DNA of 64,000 nucleotides from Modicisalibacter ilicicola DSM 19980 (GTDB lineage: Bacteria > Pseudomonadota > Gammaproteobacteria > Pseudomonadales > Halomonadaceae), in contig NZ_FQUJ01000011.1 of assembly GCF_900128925.1 (NCBI RefSeq), forward strand, positions 44,455 to 108,454. The letters run 5' to 3'. Within the stretch, counting starts at the first letter, position 1. Each line of letters begins with the position of its first letter. The position numbers and the translations under genes were made by a program. Below the pieces are notes generated by a model. It was not told the DNA's origin. It was given only the letters and a program-made list of their open reading frames with translations, and searched no databases. Shown here piece by piece: positions 36,607-44,492 of this stretch.

Positions 36607-37563
36607 ATGGCCGACTCAATGGCGAGGACGACGCGCTTGATTCTCAATGGCAAGTCATCGCAGATTCCGGAAGTGCGCGACGCGGTGGAAGCGTTGCGTC
36701 GTGAAGGCCACGAGTTGCAGGTACGCGTCACCTGGGAGGCGGGGGACAGTGTGCGCTTCGTTCATGGAGCCAGTCGGGACGGGATCGGCCGCGTGATCGC
36801 CGGGGGCGGTGACGGCAGCGTCAACGAGATCGTCAATGGGCTGATGCAGCTTGACGAGGCAAGACGACCCTCCCTGGGGGTTCTGCCCCTGGGGAGCGCC
36901 AACGACTTCGCCCACGGGCTGGGTCTGCCCATGGAGCCGCTGCCGGCCTTGCGCGGCGCCTTGAGTGCGTCTTCACGAGCCGTGGACGTCGGCCATCTGG
37001 GTGACGACTACTTCATCAACATGGCCTCGGGGGGATTCGGTGCCGAGGTGACCACCTCGACACCGCGAGCGCTCAAGCGCGTACTTGGCGGGGGCGCCTA
37101 TGCCCTGATGGGAATGTTCAAGGTCTGGCATTATCGACCCTATAGCGGGCGTGTGCGCTGGAGTGATGGCAATGGCGAGGGCGAAATCGAGTCGCCGCTG
37201 TTCCTGCTGGCGATCGGCAACGGCTCCCAGGCAGGGGGCGGGCAGGAACTGGCCCCGGATGCCAAGGTGGACGATGGCCTCTTCGATGTATTGATCGTGC
37301 GCCACTTCTCCTCGATGAGCGAGATGCGCCAGTTGATGGCCGAGCTGGAACGGATTCCGGAGAACGGGGATTTCGTCCACACGGTCAGGACGTCTCGGGT
37401 ATCGTTCCGCGCCGACGGTGCATTCCCGCTCAACCTCGACGGTGAGCCACGCTATCTGCGCGAGTTCGAGGCAACACTCATGCCGCGCGCCATTCGCCTG
37501 CTGGTGCCCGCAAGCAGCCCACTTCTGTCATCAACCTCGTCGGCCCGGGCCGAAATGGCTTGA
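36607..37563 (+). CDS. yegS: Lipid kinase, YegS-like
   Basis: A 318-residue kinase of the diacylglycerol-kinase catalytic fold. The nucleotide loop [10 protein letters not shown] (about residues 64-73) and [13 protein letters not shown] (about 90-102) are the family signatures, followed by the C-terminal beta-sandwich. YegS-type enzymes phosphorylate lipids such as phosphatidylglycerol in vitro. It begins an operon: the VOC and deaminase genes follow at 20 and 10 bases with strong ribosome-binding sites, although the three have no obvious common pathway. Confidence 0.93.
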   Translation: MADSMARTTRLILNGKSSQIPEVRDAVEALRREGHELQVRVTWEAGDSVRFVHGASRDGIGRVIAGGGDGSVNEIVNGLMQLDEARRPSLGVLPLGSANDFAHGLGLPMEPLPALRGALSASSRAVDVGHLGDDYFINMASGGFGAEVTTSTPRALKRVLGGGAYALMGMFKVWHYRPYSGRVRWSDGNGEGEIESPLFLLAIGNGSQAGGGQELAPDAKVDDGLFDVLIVRHFSSMSEMRQLMAELERIPENGDFVHTVRTSRVSFRADGAFPLNLDGEPRYLREFEATLMPRAIRLLVPASSPLLSSTSSARAEMA

Positions 37564-37583
37564 GCCCACGACAAGGAGGCATC

Positions 37584-38012
37584 ATGCCCAATCCCTTTCA
37601 TCTGGCCGTACAGGTTCGCGATATCGAGGAAGCTCGAGGCTTCTACGGCAAGCTGCTGGGCTGTGCCGAGGGGCGTTCTAGTGACTCCTGGGTCGACTTC
37701 GACCTGTATGGCCATCAGTTCGTGTGTCACCTGAACCCCGACCTGGGCAGCGCCAGCGACAACCTCCACCGTAATGCGGTGGACGGGCATGGCGTGCCCG
37801 TGCCGCATTTCGGCGTGGTGCTGGACATGCCGGCCTGGGAAGCCCTGGTCGATCGCCTGACCCGGGCGGGGGTGCGTTTCGAGATAGAACCCTACATCCG
37901 GTTTCGCGGCGAGCCGGGGGAGCAGGCCACCATGTTCTTCCTCGACCCCTCGGGCAATGCCCTGGAGTTCAAGGCGTTTCGTGATATCGAGGGGCAACTG
38001 TTCGCGACGTGA
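37584..38012 (+). CDS. VOC family (glyoxalase/dioxygenase fold) protein
   Basis: A 142-residue single-domain vicinal oxygen chelate protein. Metal ligands are likely His8 (F-H-L-A-V-Q-V-R-D), the histidine of V-P-H-F-G-V-V and the glutamate of N-A-L-E-F-K. The motif [13 protein letters not shown] is typical. The substrate is unknown; members isomerise, hydrolyse or add to metal-bound substrates. AAGGAGG is placed 5 bases before the ATG. It lies in the YegS-VOC-deaminase operon. Confidence 0.88.
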   Translation: MPNPFHLAVQVRDIEEARGFYGKLLGCAEGRSSDSWVDFDLYGHQFVCHLNPDLGSASDNLHRNAVDGHGVPVPHFGVVLDMPAWEALVDRLTRAGVRFEIEPYIRFRGEPGEQATMFFLDPSGNALEFKAFRDIEGQLFAT

Positions 38013-38022
38013 AGGAGGCAGC

Positions 38023-38460
38023 ATGGACGAATTCATGCAGGCGGCCATCGACGAGGCTCGACAAGGGCTGGCGGAGGGCGGCGTGCCGATCGGCTCGGTG
38101 CTGGTGCATGACGGGCGTATCATCGGCCGAGGGCACAATCAGCGCCAGCAACGCGGCAGCGTGGTGCTGCACGGCGAGATGGATGCCCTCGAGAACGCCG
38201 GCCGGCGACCCGCCTCGGTGTATCGGGAGTCGGTGCTCTACACCACGCTGTCGCCGTGCCCGATGTGCAGCGGCGCGATCGTTCTGTATGGCATACCTCG
38301 CGTAGTGATCGGCGAGAATCGTACCTTCCAGGGCGCCGAAGCCTATCTTCGCGCTCAGGGTGTCGCTGTCGAGGTGGTCGACAGCAACGCGTGTCGCGAC
38401 CTGATGACGACCTTCATCGGGCGTCATCCCGAGGTATGGAATGAAGACATCGGCGTCTAG
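38023..38460 (+). CDS. Nucleoside/cytosine deaminase family protein
   Basis: A 145-residue zinc deaminase. The zinc and proton-shuttle residues are in H-G-E-M-D-A-L (His-Glu) and P-C-P-M-C-S-G (two cysteines). The G-G-V-P-I-G-S-V-L-V start and the tail W-N-E-D-I-G-V resemble the yeast-type cytosine deaminase and related small deaminases rather than tRNA adenosine deaminase. The substrate is probably cytosine or a similar base. AAGGAGG lies 6 bases before the ATG; the gene starts 10 bases after the VOC gene. Confidence 0.9.
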   Translation: MDEFMQAAIDEARQGLAEGGVPIGSVLVHDGRIIGRGHNQRQQRGSVVLHGEMDALENAGRRPASVYRESVLYTTLSPCPMCSGAIVLYGIPRVVIGENRTFQGAEAYLRAQGVAVEVVDSNACRDLMTTFIGRHPEVWNEDIGV

Positions 38461-38560
38461 GGTGGCCGGCACATTCGCTGCTCTTGCGCATGCCGGCGGG
38501 GTTTGCTGCAATGGCGCCTGCATCGAATGAAGGGTTCATTCGTGTCACAAGGAGAGGATC

Positions 38561-39034
38561 ATGGCCAGAGTGCCTTGGATGTTACCCGCGGCGGTTCTGA
38601 TGCTGACGCTAGGCCTGACGGCTTGTGACGGTGGCGAAGAAGCGTCGTCCACGGAATCGAGCAGCAATGATGTCGCCAATGAGCCGGCGCAAACGTCTCA
38701 GGATCAAGCGCCTGTGGAGCCGGCCTCCGAGCCCGCCGACGCCAGCCAGGCTCAGAGCGGTTCTTCCCCTTCTGGCGACGAGGCCACGACGTCGAGTGGA
38801 ACCGAAGCCGGTCAGGCCCAATCGGGCGATTCTTCCGGGGAAGACGCGGCCGAGGCCGCCGCGAGCGACTCCTGGGAGAATACGGAAGATGATGTCAACG
38901 AGGCGTTGAAGGAGACCGAGCGGCGCTTCGAGGAAGCCGAAAAGGAACTGGAAGAACAGTTCAAGGCTGCCGAGGAAGAGGATGTGAAGCAGAATCAGGA
39001 ACTGGACACGCCGATAGAGGGGGAGTCGCAGTAA
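38561..39034 (+). CDS. Acidic putative lipoprotein
   Basis: A 157-residue protein with a lipoprotein signal: hydrophobic core V-L-M-L-T-L-G then lipobox L-T-A-C, so Cys22 would be lipidated. The mature part is low in complexity: residues 23-110 are rich in Ser, Glu, Ala, Gln and Asp, and the end (about 110-157) is a charged helix with K-E-T-E-R-R-F-E-E-A-E-K-E-L-E-E. I do not recognise the family. The strong acidity suits a halophile's envelope protein. A bidirectional terminator follows. Confidence 0.75.
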   Translation: MARVPWMLPAAVLMLTLGLTACDGGEEASSTESSSNDVANEPAQTSQDQAPVEPASEPADASQAQSGSSPSGDEATTSSGTEAGQAQSGDSSGEDAAEAAASDSWENTEDDVNEALKETERRFEEAEKELEEQFKAAEEEDVKQNQELDTPIEGESQ

Positions 39035-39059
39035 TCCTGCTGGCCGGCAGCAGGCATTA

Positions 39060-39085
39060 AAAAGGCCCACCGAAGTGGGCCTTTT
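39060..39085. terminator. Bidirectional terminator between the lipoprotein and cold-shock genes
   Basis: AAAAGGCCCAC and GTGGGCCTTTT form an 11-bp stem with a four-base loop. On the minus strand the loop is TTCG, a very stable tetraloop, followed by TTTTT, so it is an excellent terminator for the minus-strand cold-shock gene; on the plus strand it ends with TTTT. Confidence 0.9.
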
Positions 39086-39136
39086 GCCGAAACCGAACGT
39101 TGTCGCGGTCGGTCTCAGAACAACATCTCACCCGGC

Positions 39137-39340
39137 TTACTCGGGCTTGATGTTGGCAGCCTGAAGGCCTTTCTTGCCCTGGGTGACGTCGAAGGAGACC
39201 TTCTGACCGTCTTGCAGGGACTTGAAGCCGTCAGCTTGAATTTCGGAGAAGTGAGCGAAGAGGTCATCACCGCCGTCGTCCGGAGAGATGAAGCCAAAGC
39301 CCTTGGTGTCGTTGAACCACTTGACAGTGCCAGTTGCCAT
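39137..39340 (-). CDS. Cold-shock protein, CspA family (copy 1)
   Basis: A 67-residue single-domain nucleic-acid-binding protein. RNP1 (K-G-F-G-F-I) and RNP2 (L-F-A-H-F) are both present. It binds single-stranded RNA and helps RNA stay unfolded. AAGGAA lies 7 bases before the ATG. It is nearly identical to the copy at 39682, differing at about five residues (for example Phe for Tyr in the RNP1 region, and the tail K-P-E versus K-V-V-N). A long upstream gap fits a cold-shock-type leader. The ribosome-binding-site region is conserved between the copies. Confidence 0.95.
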   Translation of the reverse strand: MATGTVKWFNDTKGFGFISPDDGGDDLFAHFSEIQADGFKSLQDGQKVSFDVTQGKKGLQAANIKPE

Positions 39341-39681
39341 TGTCGATTTCCTTGCTGCTAACTAAATGATGTTGATGCGGCTTCGAGAAGCGGTGTGCTT
39401 CTGCCCGCCGACAGTGCGAGGCTCATATGCCAGAGAAAACGCGCACGAGGATTATCGAGGGGAATCGATTACAACTGACGTTATTCTGCCTACAAACCAA
39501 CGTGTGAGAGAGTGCGCCTTTCGTCGGTATGCGTCAAGAACTATTTGTCATCATACCTGGCAGTATGGCTTATGGCAGCCAGAGCGGCGGCTAAAAAAGG
39601 CTCGCCGTGGCGAGCCCTCTTCCAGAAGCAGGGAGGCGACGCCGTCGCCTCTGCCTCCCGGCATCAAGACATCGGGAAGGA
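39341..39681. other. Intergenic region between the two cold-shock genes
   Basis: This 341-base stretch holds the leader and promoter of copy 1 and the terminator of copy 2, both minus strand. The 40 bases next to copy 1 match the same part of copy 2 with small changes (TTAGCAGCAAGGAAAT versus TTAGTAAGGAAAT). I could not name a -35/-10 pair with confidence. Short chance frames on the plus strand show no protein pattern. Confidence 0.5.
39593..39617 (-). terminator. Terminator of cold-shock copy 2
   Basis: On the minus strand GGCTCGCC and GGCGAGCC form an 8-bp stem (or 6 bp with a six-base loop), followed by TTTTTT. It lies 65 bases after the stop of copy 2. Confidence 0.85.
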
Positions 39682-39888
39682 TCAGTTCACGACCTTGATG
39701 TTGGCGGCCTGAAGGCCTTTCTTGCCCTGGGTGACGTCGAAGGAGACCTTCTGGCCGTCCTGCAGGGTCTTGAAGCCGTCAGCCTGGATTTCGGAGAAGT
39801 GCGCGAAGAGGTCATCGCCGCCGTCGTCCGGAGAGATGAAGCCGTAGCCCTTGGTATCGTTGAACCACTTGACAGTGCCAGTTGCCAT
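39682..39888 (-). CDS. Cold-shock protein, CspA family (copy 2)
   Basis: A 68-residue single-domain cold-shock protein with RNP1 (K-G-Y-G-F-I) and RNP2 (L-F-A-H-F). It is a tandem paralogue of the gene at 39137, in the same orientation, with its own terminator. AAGGAAAT lies close upstream of the ATG, within a short block shared with the other copy. The two genes probably arose by local duplication and now have separate control; which one responds to cold cannot be read from the sequence. Confidence 0.95.
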   Translation of the reverse strand: MATGTVKWFNDTKGYGFISPDDGGDDLFAHFSEIQADGFKTLQDGQKVSFDVTQGKKGLQAANIKVVN

Positions 39889-40215
39889 TTGCTGATTTCC
39901 TTACTAACTAATGATGGTGCTGGGCGCCTGGAGAACCTTGATGGCCCTCACGCCCGTATTACGTGGACCAGCCAGGAAAATGTACACTGGCGTCTGTCGT
40001 GGTATCGACTCAACCGACGGCATTTGCCGACTGGTCAACGCGACGAGGCCGCGTCCTGTAGCCGTGTGGCAGTCGACTGCGATTACAGCTGTTTCAGGTT
40101 ACGATGCTCGCACAAGCACCATAGATCGAAAAACCGGGTACGTCCAGAACGTCGGCCAAGCATCTTCGGCTGCTGCCGAACACTTCGCGCAATCGCTTGT
40201 TGGAAGGGAGGGAGC
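39889..40215. other. Intergenic region between cold-shock copy 2 and the TM2 gene
   Basis: This 327-base divergent region should hold the leader and promoter of the minus-strand cold-shock gene and the promoter of the plus-strand TM2 gene. Frames that cross it are chance extensions of neighbours. I see no long repeat, hairpin with a T-run, or recognisable gene. Confidence 0.5.
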
Positions 40216-40632
40216 GTGACTCAATTGACAGCCAGCAACACGCACAGCATGTGGGTCGGCTATCTTCTATGGATAGTCGGTTTCACCGGCTCGCATCGCT
40301 TCTATTACGGCAAACCGGTCACCGGCACGATCTGGTTCTTCACCCTGGGGCTGCTGGGGATCGGCTGGCTGATCGATCTGTTCCTGATCCCGGGCATGGA
40401 TCGCCAGGCCGACCTGCGGTTTCGGGCTGGGCCGACCAACTATACCTTGGCCTGGATCCTGCTGACCTTTCTCGGCGTCTTCGGGGTCCACCGCATGTAC
40501 ATGGGCAAATGGATCACCGGGATTCTCTACCTGCTCACCGGGGGGTTGCTCTTTCTCGGAGTGCTCTATGATTTCTGGACATTGAACGATCAAATCTCGT
40601 TGAAGCATGCCAGGCGCGGCATCTTCAGCTAG
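40216..40632 (+). CDS. Tandem TM2-domain membrane protein, GTG start
   Basis: A 138-residue membrane protein with two copies of the TM2 unit: the first around residues 12-60 (G-F-T-G-S-H-R-F-Y-Y-G-K, then G-I-G-W-L-I-D-L-F), the second around 78-128 (G-V-F-G-V-H-R-M-Y-M-G-K, then L-Y-D-F-W-T-L-N-D-Q). Each unit is a helix pair with a polar turn. Function unknown. GTG at 40216 is proposed as the start because AGGGAGGGAG lies just before it; the first in-frame ATG is 11 codons later and would begin right at the first helix. Confidence 0.85.
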   Translation: MTQLTASNTHSMWVGYLLWIVGFTGSHRFYYGKPVTGTIWFFTLGLLGIGWLIDLFLIPGMDRQADLRFRAGPTNYTLAWILLTFLGVFGVHRMYMGKWITGILYLLTGGLLFLGVLYDFWTLNDQISLKHARRGIFS

Positions 40633-40700
40633 TTCCCCCACGGGGAGCGGCGTCAACGAACCAGTCTCTGCCCCTGCCGGGGCTTTCCAGGGAGGGAGCC

Positions 40701-41270
40701 ATGACGGAGCGCATTACCTTGACACGCCTGCTCGAGCAGCTCGACGAGTCGGGCACCGGCGAGATGCTTCGTTTGCAGGATATCGTCGACAACTTCGATT
40801 CCCGAGGGTTCGGACCACTGCTGGTGTTGCCGGCATTGATCGTGTTGCTGCCCACCGGGGCCATACCGACCATACCGACCCTGTGTGGCCTGTTCATCGC
40901 CACCCTGGCGGGACAGCTGGCCCTGGGCAAGACGTCGCCCTGGCTACCGCGACGCCTCGGCCGGCGTGGCATCAGCCATGACAGGTTCCATCGTGCCGTG
41001 ACACGCCTCAAGCCCTGGACCGAGCGTTTCGACAAGTTGCTCAAGCCGCGACTGCAGGCATTTGCCAACCCTCTCTCTCGTCGGTTGATCGCCGCCCTGG
41101 CGGTGATGCTGGCACTGTCCATGATTCCGCTGGAACTGCTGCCTTTCGCGGCAGCCTTGCCCGCCCTGGCCATCGCGCTCATGGGGCTTGGGCTAGCCGC
41201 CGAGGACGGCCTGGTCATGCTGATCGGCCTGGCCGTGGTGATCGGTGGCGGGGTGTTCCTGCTGTGGTGA
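40701..41270 (+). CDS. Exopolysaccharide synthesis ExoD family protein
   Basis: A 189-residue membrane protein of the ExoD family. It starts with a soluble helical segment (L-T-R-L-L-E-Q-L-D-E-S-G) and then has about four hydrophobic segments (about 40-70, 130-150, 150-170, 172-189). The motifs F-G-P-L-L-V-L-P-A-L and P-L-E-L-L-P are typical. ExoD was named from an exopolysaccharide-defective Rhizobium mutant; the molecular role is unknown. GGGAGGGAG precedes the ATG by 2-10 bases. Confidence 0.88.
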   Translation: MTERITLTRLLEQLDESGTGEMLRLQDIVDNFDSRGFGPLLVLPALIVLLPTGAIPTIPTLCGLFIATLAGQLALGKTSPWLPRRLGRRGISHDRFHRAVTRLKPWTERFDKLLKPRLQAFANPLSRRLIAALAVMLALSMIPLELLPFAAALPALAIALMGLGLAAEDGLVMLIGLAVVIGGGVFLLW

Positions 41271-41322
41271 CCGGCGTCGTGATCCTCGATCCGTTGACAC
41301 CGCTCTGCCGATGGGGGCTGGC

Positions 41323-41964
41323 ATGCTGATCGACGCGCAGTTCTGGCCCTTCGTGATGGCCATCACCCTGCTGAGCATGACACCGGGGGTCGATACCTTG
41401 CTGGTGATTCGCAACACGCTGCGGGGGGGAGTCCGCGACGGCGTGCTCACCAGCCTGGCCATCTGCTGCGGATTGTTCGTGCACGCCAGCGTTTCCGCGC
41501 TGGGCATTTCGTTGATCCTGCTGCAATCCGCCTGGGCCTTCGGCATGCTCAAGCTGGCGGGGGCGGCCTACCTGGTATGGCTGGGGGCGCAGAGCCTGCT
41601 CAGCGCCCGGCGCGGGACACCGCTGCCGGTGGCCGGAATCGCCACGGCGCGACGCCAGGTTCCCGTCTGGCTGCCGTTGCGAGAGGGGTTCCTGTCGAAC
41701 GTGCTCAACCCCAAGACGGTGGTGTTCTACATGGCCTTTCTACCGCAGTTCATCGCGCCGGATGATCCGGCGCTGCTCAAGTCCCTGTGGCTTGCCGGGG
41801 TGCACTTCGTGATTGCCAATGCCTGGCAGATCGGCATCGTGCTGATGGTGGGCCGCGCCGGCCATTGGCTGGCCAAGGGCTGGGTGTCGCGCGGCCTCGA
41901 AGGCATCACCGGCACGGTGCTGATCGGCTTCGGCATCAAGCTCGCCCTGCAGCAGCGGCCTTAA
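41323..41964 (+). CDS. LysE family translocator
   Basis: A 213-residue inner-membrane exporter of the LysE/RhtB superfamily with six hydrophobic segments. The signature T-P-G-V-D-T-L-L-V-I-R-N-T near residue 20 and N-P-K-T-V-V-F-Y near 130 are clear. It probably exports an amino acid or a homoserine-type compound. The ATG at 41323 has GGGGG 5 bases upstream and is preferred to one at 41311. Its stop overlaps the end of the convergent slt gene by 4 bases. Confidence 0.9.
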   Translation: MLIDAQFWPFVMAITLLSMTPGVDTLLVIRNTLRGGVRDGVLTSLAICCGLFVHASVSALGISLILLQSAWAFGMLKLAGAAYLVWLGAQSLLSARRGTPLPVAGIATARRQVPVWLPLREGFLSNVLNPKTVVFYMAFLPQFIAPDDPALLKSLWLAGVHFVIANAWQIGIVLMVGRAGHWLAKGWVSRGLEGITGTVLIGFGIKLALQQRP

Positions 41965-43907
41965 TTGCGGGCCAATAGCGAGGCATCGTAGTCGACCTGA
42001 CATTCGTCGGGAGTCAGCATGGCGATGCCACGGGTATCCCCGCCCTGGGCCAGGCTCTGGAAGATGACCTGGTAGGCCAGCACCGCCTGCACGTAGTCAC
42101 GGGTCTCGCGGAACGGAATGCTCTCGACGAACAGGTCGAACTCCTCGGGAGCTTCGCGCAGCCAGCGATCGACACGCCCGGGCCCCGCATTGTAGGCGGC
42201 AGTGGCCGCCAGGCGATTGCCGTTGTAGCGCTTGAGCATGTCGCGAATGTAGGTGCTGCCCAGGCGGATATTGGTCTCGGGATCGAACAGCTCGTCCAGG
42301 CTGGGCCTGCCGATGCCCAGCTGGCGACTGACCTGGGCGGCGGTGCCGGGCATCAGTTGCATCAGACCGCGAGCGCCGACCGGGGAAACCGCTTCGTTGT
42401 TGAAGGCGCTCTCGCGCCGGGCGATCCCCATCAGCAGGAAAGGATCGACGTCGACCGTCTCGCCCCAGCGCAGGAAGCTGTCGCGGTAGGCGCCGGGAAA
42501 ACGCCAGTCCAGGGCGTCCCATTGCTCGGCGGCGATGGTGGTCTGCACCAGGGTGGCATAACGGCCATGGCTCAGGGCGTAATCCGCCAGTGCCCTGGCC
42601 TCCTCCTCGCTGGCCCGGGAGACTGCGCCGTACCACTCGCTGCGTGCCAGGCCGGGTTCGTCGATGCGCTGCAACGCCTCGGCGCGCTTCACGGCAGGCC
42701 AGTTGGCGACCTGGCGACGAAAGGCGTCGTTGAAGGTGGCGCGCTCGAGATTGAGTGCATAGGGCTGGCCCAGCCGGTCGGCGGCGGCAAAGCCGAAGAA
42801 GTTGCGCTGCTCGGCGGCGGCGGCATAGGCCTTGTTCGCCGTCTCGGGATCGCCTAGCTTGGCCAGGGCGCGGCCCAGCCAGTATTGCCAGCGGGCCTCC
42901 TGGCGCGTCTCGTCGGGCATCGCATGAACCCAGTGGATGACGCCCTTCCAGTCACGTTCTGCCAGGGCGCGTCGCACCCGCAGTTCCAAAAGATCGCCAT
43001 CGGCGAGGCGCGGCAATGCCTCGTCGACCCAGCCCTCGTTGTTGTTGACCTCGCGGGCCATGGAGTAATAGGCCAGGTCGTGTTCGATCCGGTGGCGCTG
43101 CGTTTCGTCGATCGGCAGGTGCGGGCCGACCTTGCGCCAGGCTTCCAGTGCCGCTTCGGTATCGGCTCGGGTGAAGTTGTGCATCGCCGCCGTGAACAAG
43201 TCGCCACCGCTGGCCCCATTGGGGCCGACAGACACGGGCACCCGGGTGATGGCGGCATAGTCCTTCCTCAAGCGCTCGAAGGTCGCTTGTGCATCGCTCC
43301 AGCTTCCCGGGAGCTGGCGTGCCAGATAGCGCACCAGCCCCTCCTCGCCGTTCTGCCAGGCCAGCATCTGGCGTTGCCAGATGGCCTGGCCGTCGATGAC
43401 GCCGCGCTCGCGAAGAGCGTCGAACAGGTCGTCGCAGGCAGCGGGTTGGGAGCGCCCGGTCAGCCAGAGGTCGAGACCGCCCTCGGCCGCCGCCTGGGGT
43501 TCGCGATCGAGCAGGGCGGTGTAGTAGTGGCATCGGCGAACGCTGCCGCGGGGTTCACCGTCGCTGACGGCAAGCAGCGCCTCGTGACGGCCGATGTCGC
43601 CGTAGCTCACCTGGGCGACACCGCGTAGCCAGCCGCTCAGCGGCGAGTCGGCGTAGCGTTGCAGGTAGTCGTTGACGACCGCCGGGTCGAGATGAGGCAG
43701 TCGATCGCGCAGTCGGTGGTATTCGACATAGCCGGCCAGCACGTGGTCCTCGATGGCGGCTTGGTCGATCTTGTGCCATTCCCGGTTTCGTGCGGCTTCC
43801 AGGGCCTGGCGCATGCGGTGATCGGCGTTGTCGTCGGCGACGACCGGCAGGCTCAGCAACAGGGCGGTCATCAGTGCCAGTCCGCGCTTCAGTGTTTTGA
43901 TTTTCAT
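41961..43907 (-). CDS. slt: Soluble lytic murein transglycosylase
   Basis: A 648-residue periplasmic peptidoglycan enzyme of the Slt70 type. A signal peptide covers residues 1 to about 24 (core L-M-T-A-L-L-L-S-L-P, cleavage after V-V-A). The long helical U- and L-domains follow, then the lysozyme-like catalytic domain from about residue 480, with the catalytic Glu in R-R-E-S-A-F-N-N-E-A and the motif G-L-M-Q-L-M-P-G-T-A. It cleaves the glycan strand to 1,6-anhydro products. The length is that of E. coli Slt70 (645). The 3' end overlaps the convergent LysE gene by 4 bases. Confidence 0.95.
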   Translation of the reverse strand: MKIKTLKRGLALMTALLLSLPVVADDNADHRMRQALEAARNREWHKIDQAAIEDHVLAGYVEYHRLRDRLPHLDPAVVNDYLQRYADSPLSGWLRGVAQVSYGDIGRHEALLAVSDGEPRGSVRRCHYYTALLDREPQAAAEGGLDLWLTGRSQPAACDDLFDALRERGVIDGQAIWQRQMLAWQNGEEGLVRYLARQLPGSWSDAQATFERLRKDYAAITRVPVSVGPNGASGGDLFTAAMHNFTRADTEAALEAWRKVGPHLPIDETQRHRIEHDLAYYSMAREVNNNEGWVDEALPRLADGDLLELRVRRALAERDWKGVIHWVHAMPDETRQEARWQYWLGRALAKLGDPETANKAYAAAAEQRNFFGFAAADRLGQPYALNLERATFNDAFRRQVANWPAVKRAEALQRIDEPGLARSEWYGAVSRASEEEARALADYALSHGRYATLVQTTIAAEQWDALDWRFPGAYRDSFLRWGETVDVDPFLLMGIARRESAFNNEAVSPVGARGLMQLMPGTAAQVSRQLGIGRPSLDELFDPETNIRLGSTYIRDMLKRYNGNRLAATAAYNAGPGRVDRWLREAPEEFDLFVESIPFRETRDYVQAVLAYQVIFQSLAQGGDTRGIAMLTPDECQVDYDASLLARN

Positions 43908-44034
43908 CGCTGGTCGTTCCTCATGCTTGCCCCAAGTATGCAGTGTGCTCCATTTTTAGTGGTAGTGCCCGCTCGCATGGTGGTCGTCAGGCGATGGCGA
44001 TTTCGATTCTACGCGCCCGAAACGGAGAAAAGGA

Positions 44035-44379
44035 ATGTCCCTGTTGAAGCATTGGAATATTTTTTCGCGTCTCAAGAATCGTGCGGGGGCGTTGTCTCGA
44101 ATGGGGCGAGCGCTGCGCCTGTTCGTGCCCATGTGCGCCGATGTGGTGAGCGGCCGCTATCGCCCGGTGCCCTGGTCGGCGTTTGGCTGGATGACGCTGG
44201 CCTTCGTCTATCTGGTATCGCCCCTGGATCTGATTCCCGAGGCGCTGTTGCTGATCGGTGTCGTGGATGACGTGGTCATCGTCGGCTGGCTGCTGACCAA
44301 GGTCGATCGCGCCCTCGACGGCTATCGCCGCTGGAAGGGCATCGACATCACCCAGGAACCCCCCTCTCGCGAGTCCTGA
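44035..44379 (+). CDS. YkvA family protein (DUF1232)
   Basis: A 114-residue membrane-associated protein with the DUF1232 signature Y-L-V-S-P-L-D-L-I-P-E-A and then G-V-V-D-D-V-V-I-V-G-W, around residues 60-87. It has one to two hydrophobic helices. Function unknown. GGAGAAAAGGA lies just before the ATG. The htpG heat-shock promoter begins 40 bases after the stop, so the two are likely separate units. Confidence 0.9.
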   Translation: MSLLKHWNIFSRLKNRAGALSRMGRALRLFVPMCADVVSGRYRPVPWSAFGWMTLAFVYLVSPLDLIPEALLLIGVVDDVVIVGWLLTKVDRALDGYRRWKGIDITQEPPSRES

Positions 44380-44419
44380 GGCGCAAGCCGTGCCGGTCAT
44401 GCACTGCTGGAAAGCGATG

Positions 44420-44447
44420 CTTGAAAAGTGCCGGATGGGCCCCATAT
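44420..44447 (+). promoter_or_regulatory. Sigma-32 heat-shock promoter of htpG
   Basis: CTTGAAA (44420-44426), a 13-base spacer and CCCCATAT (44440-44447) match the sigma-32 consensus CTTGAAA-N(11-16)-CCCCATNT at every defined position. It lies 46 bases before the htpG start. Confidence 0.92.
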
Positions 44448-44492
44448 CGGTGACGAAAACGTCCAACCAACACCATGAGGGGCCTTTGCCAC

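Noticed and set aside
39607-40632. 341-codon frame through the second cold-shock gene into the TM2 gene
   Set aside because: The upstream part is antisense to a real cold-shock gene and intergenic DNA; only the part from the GTG at 40216 is supported.
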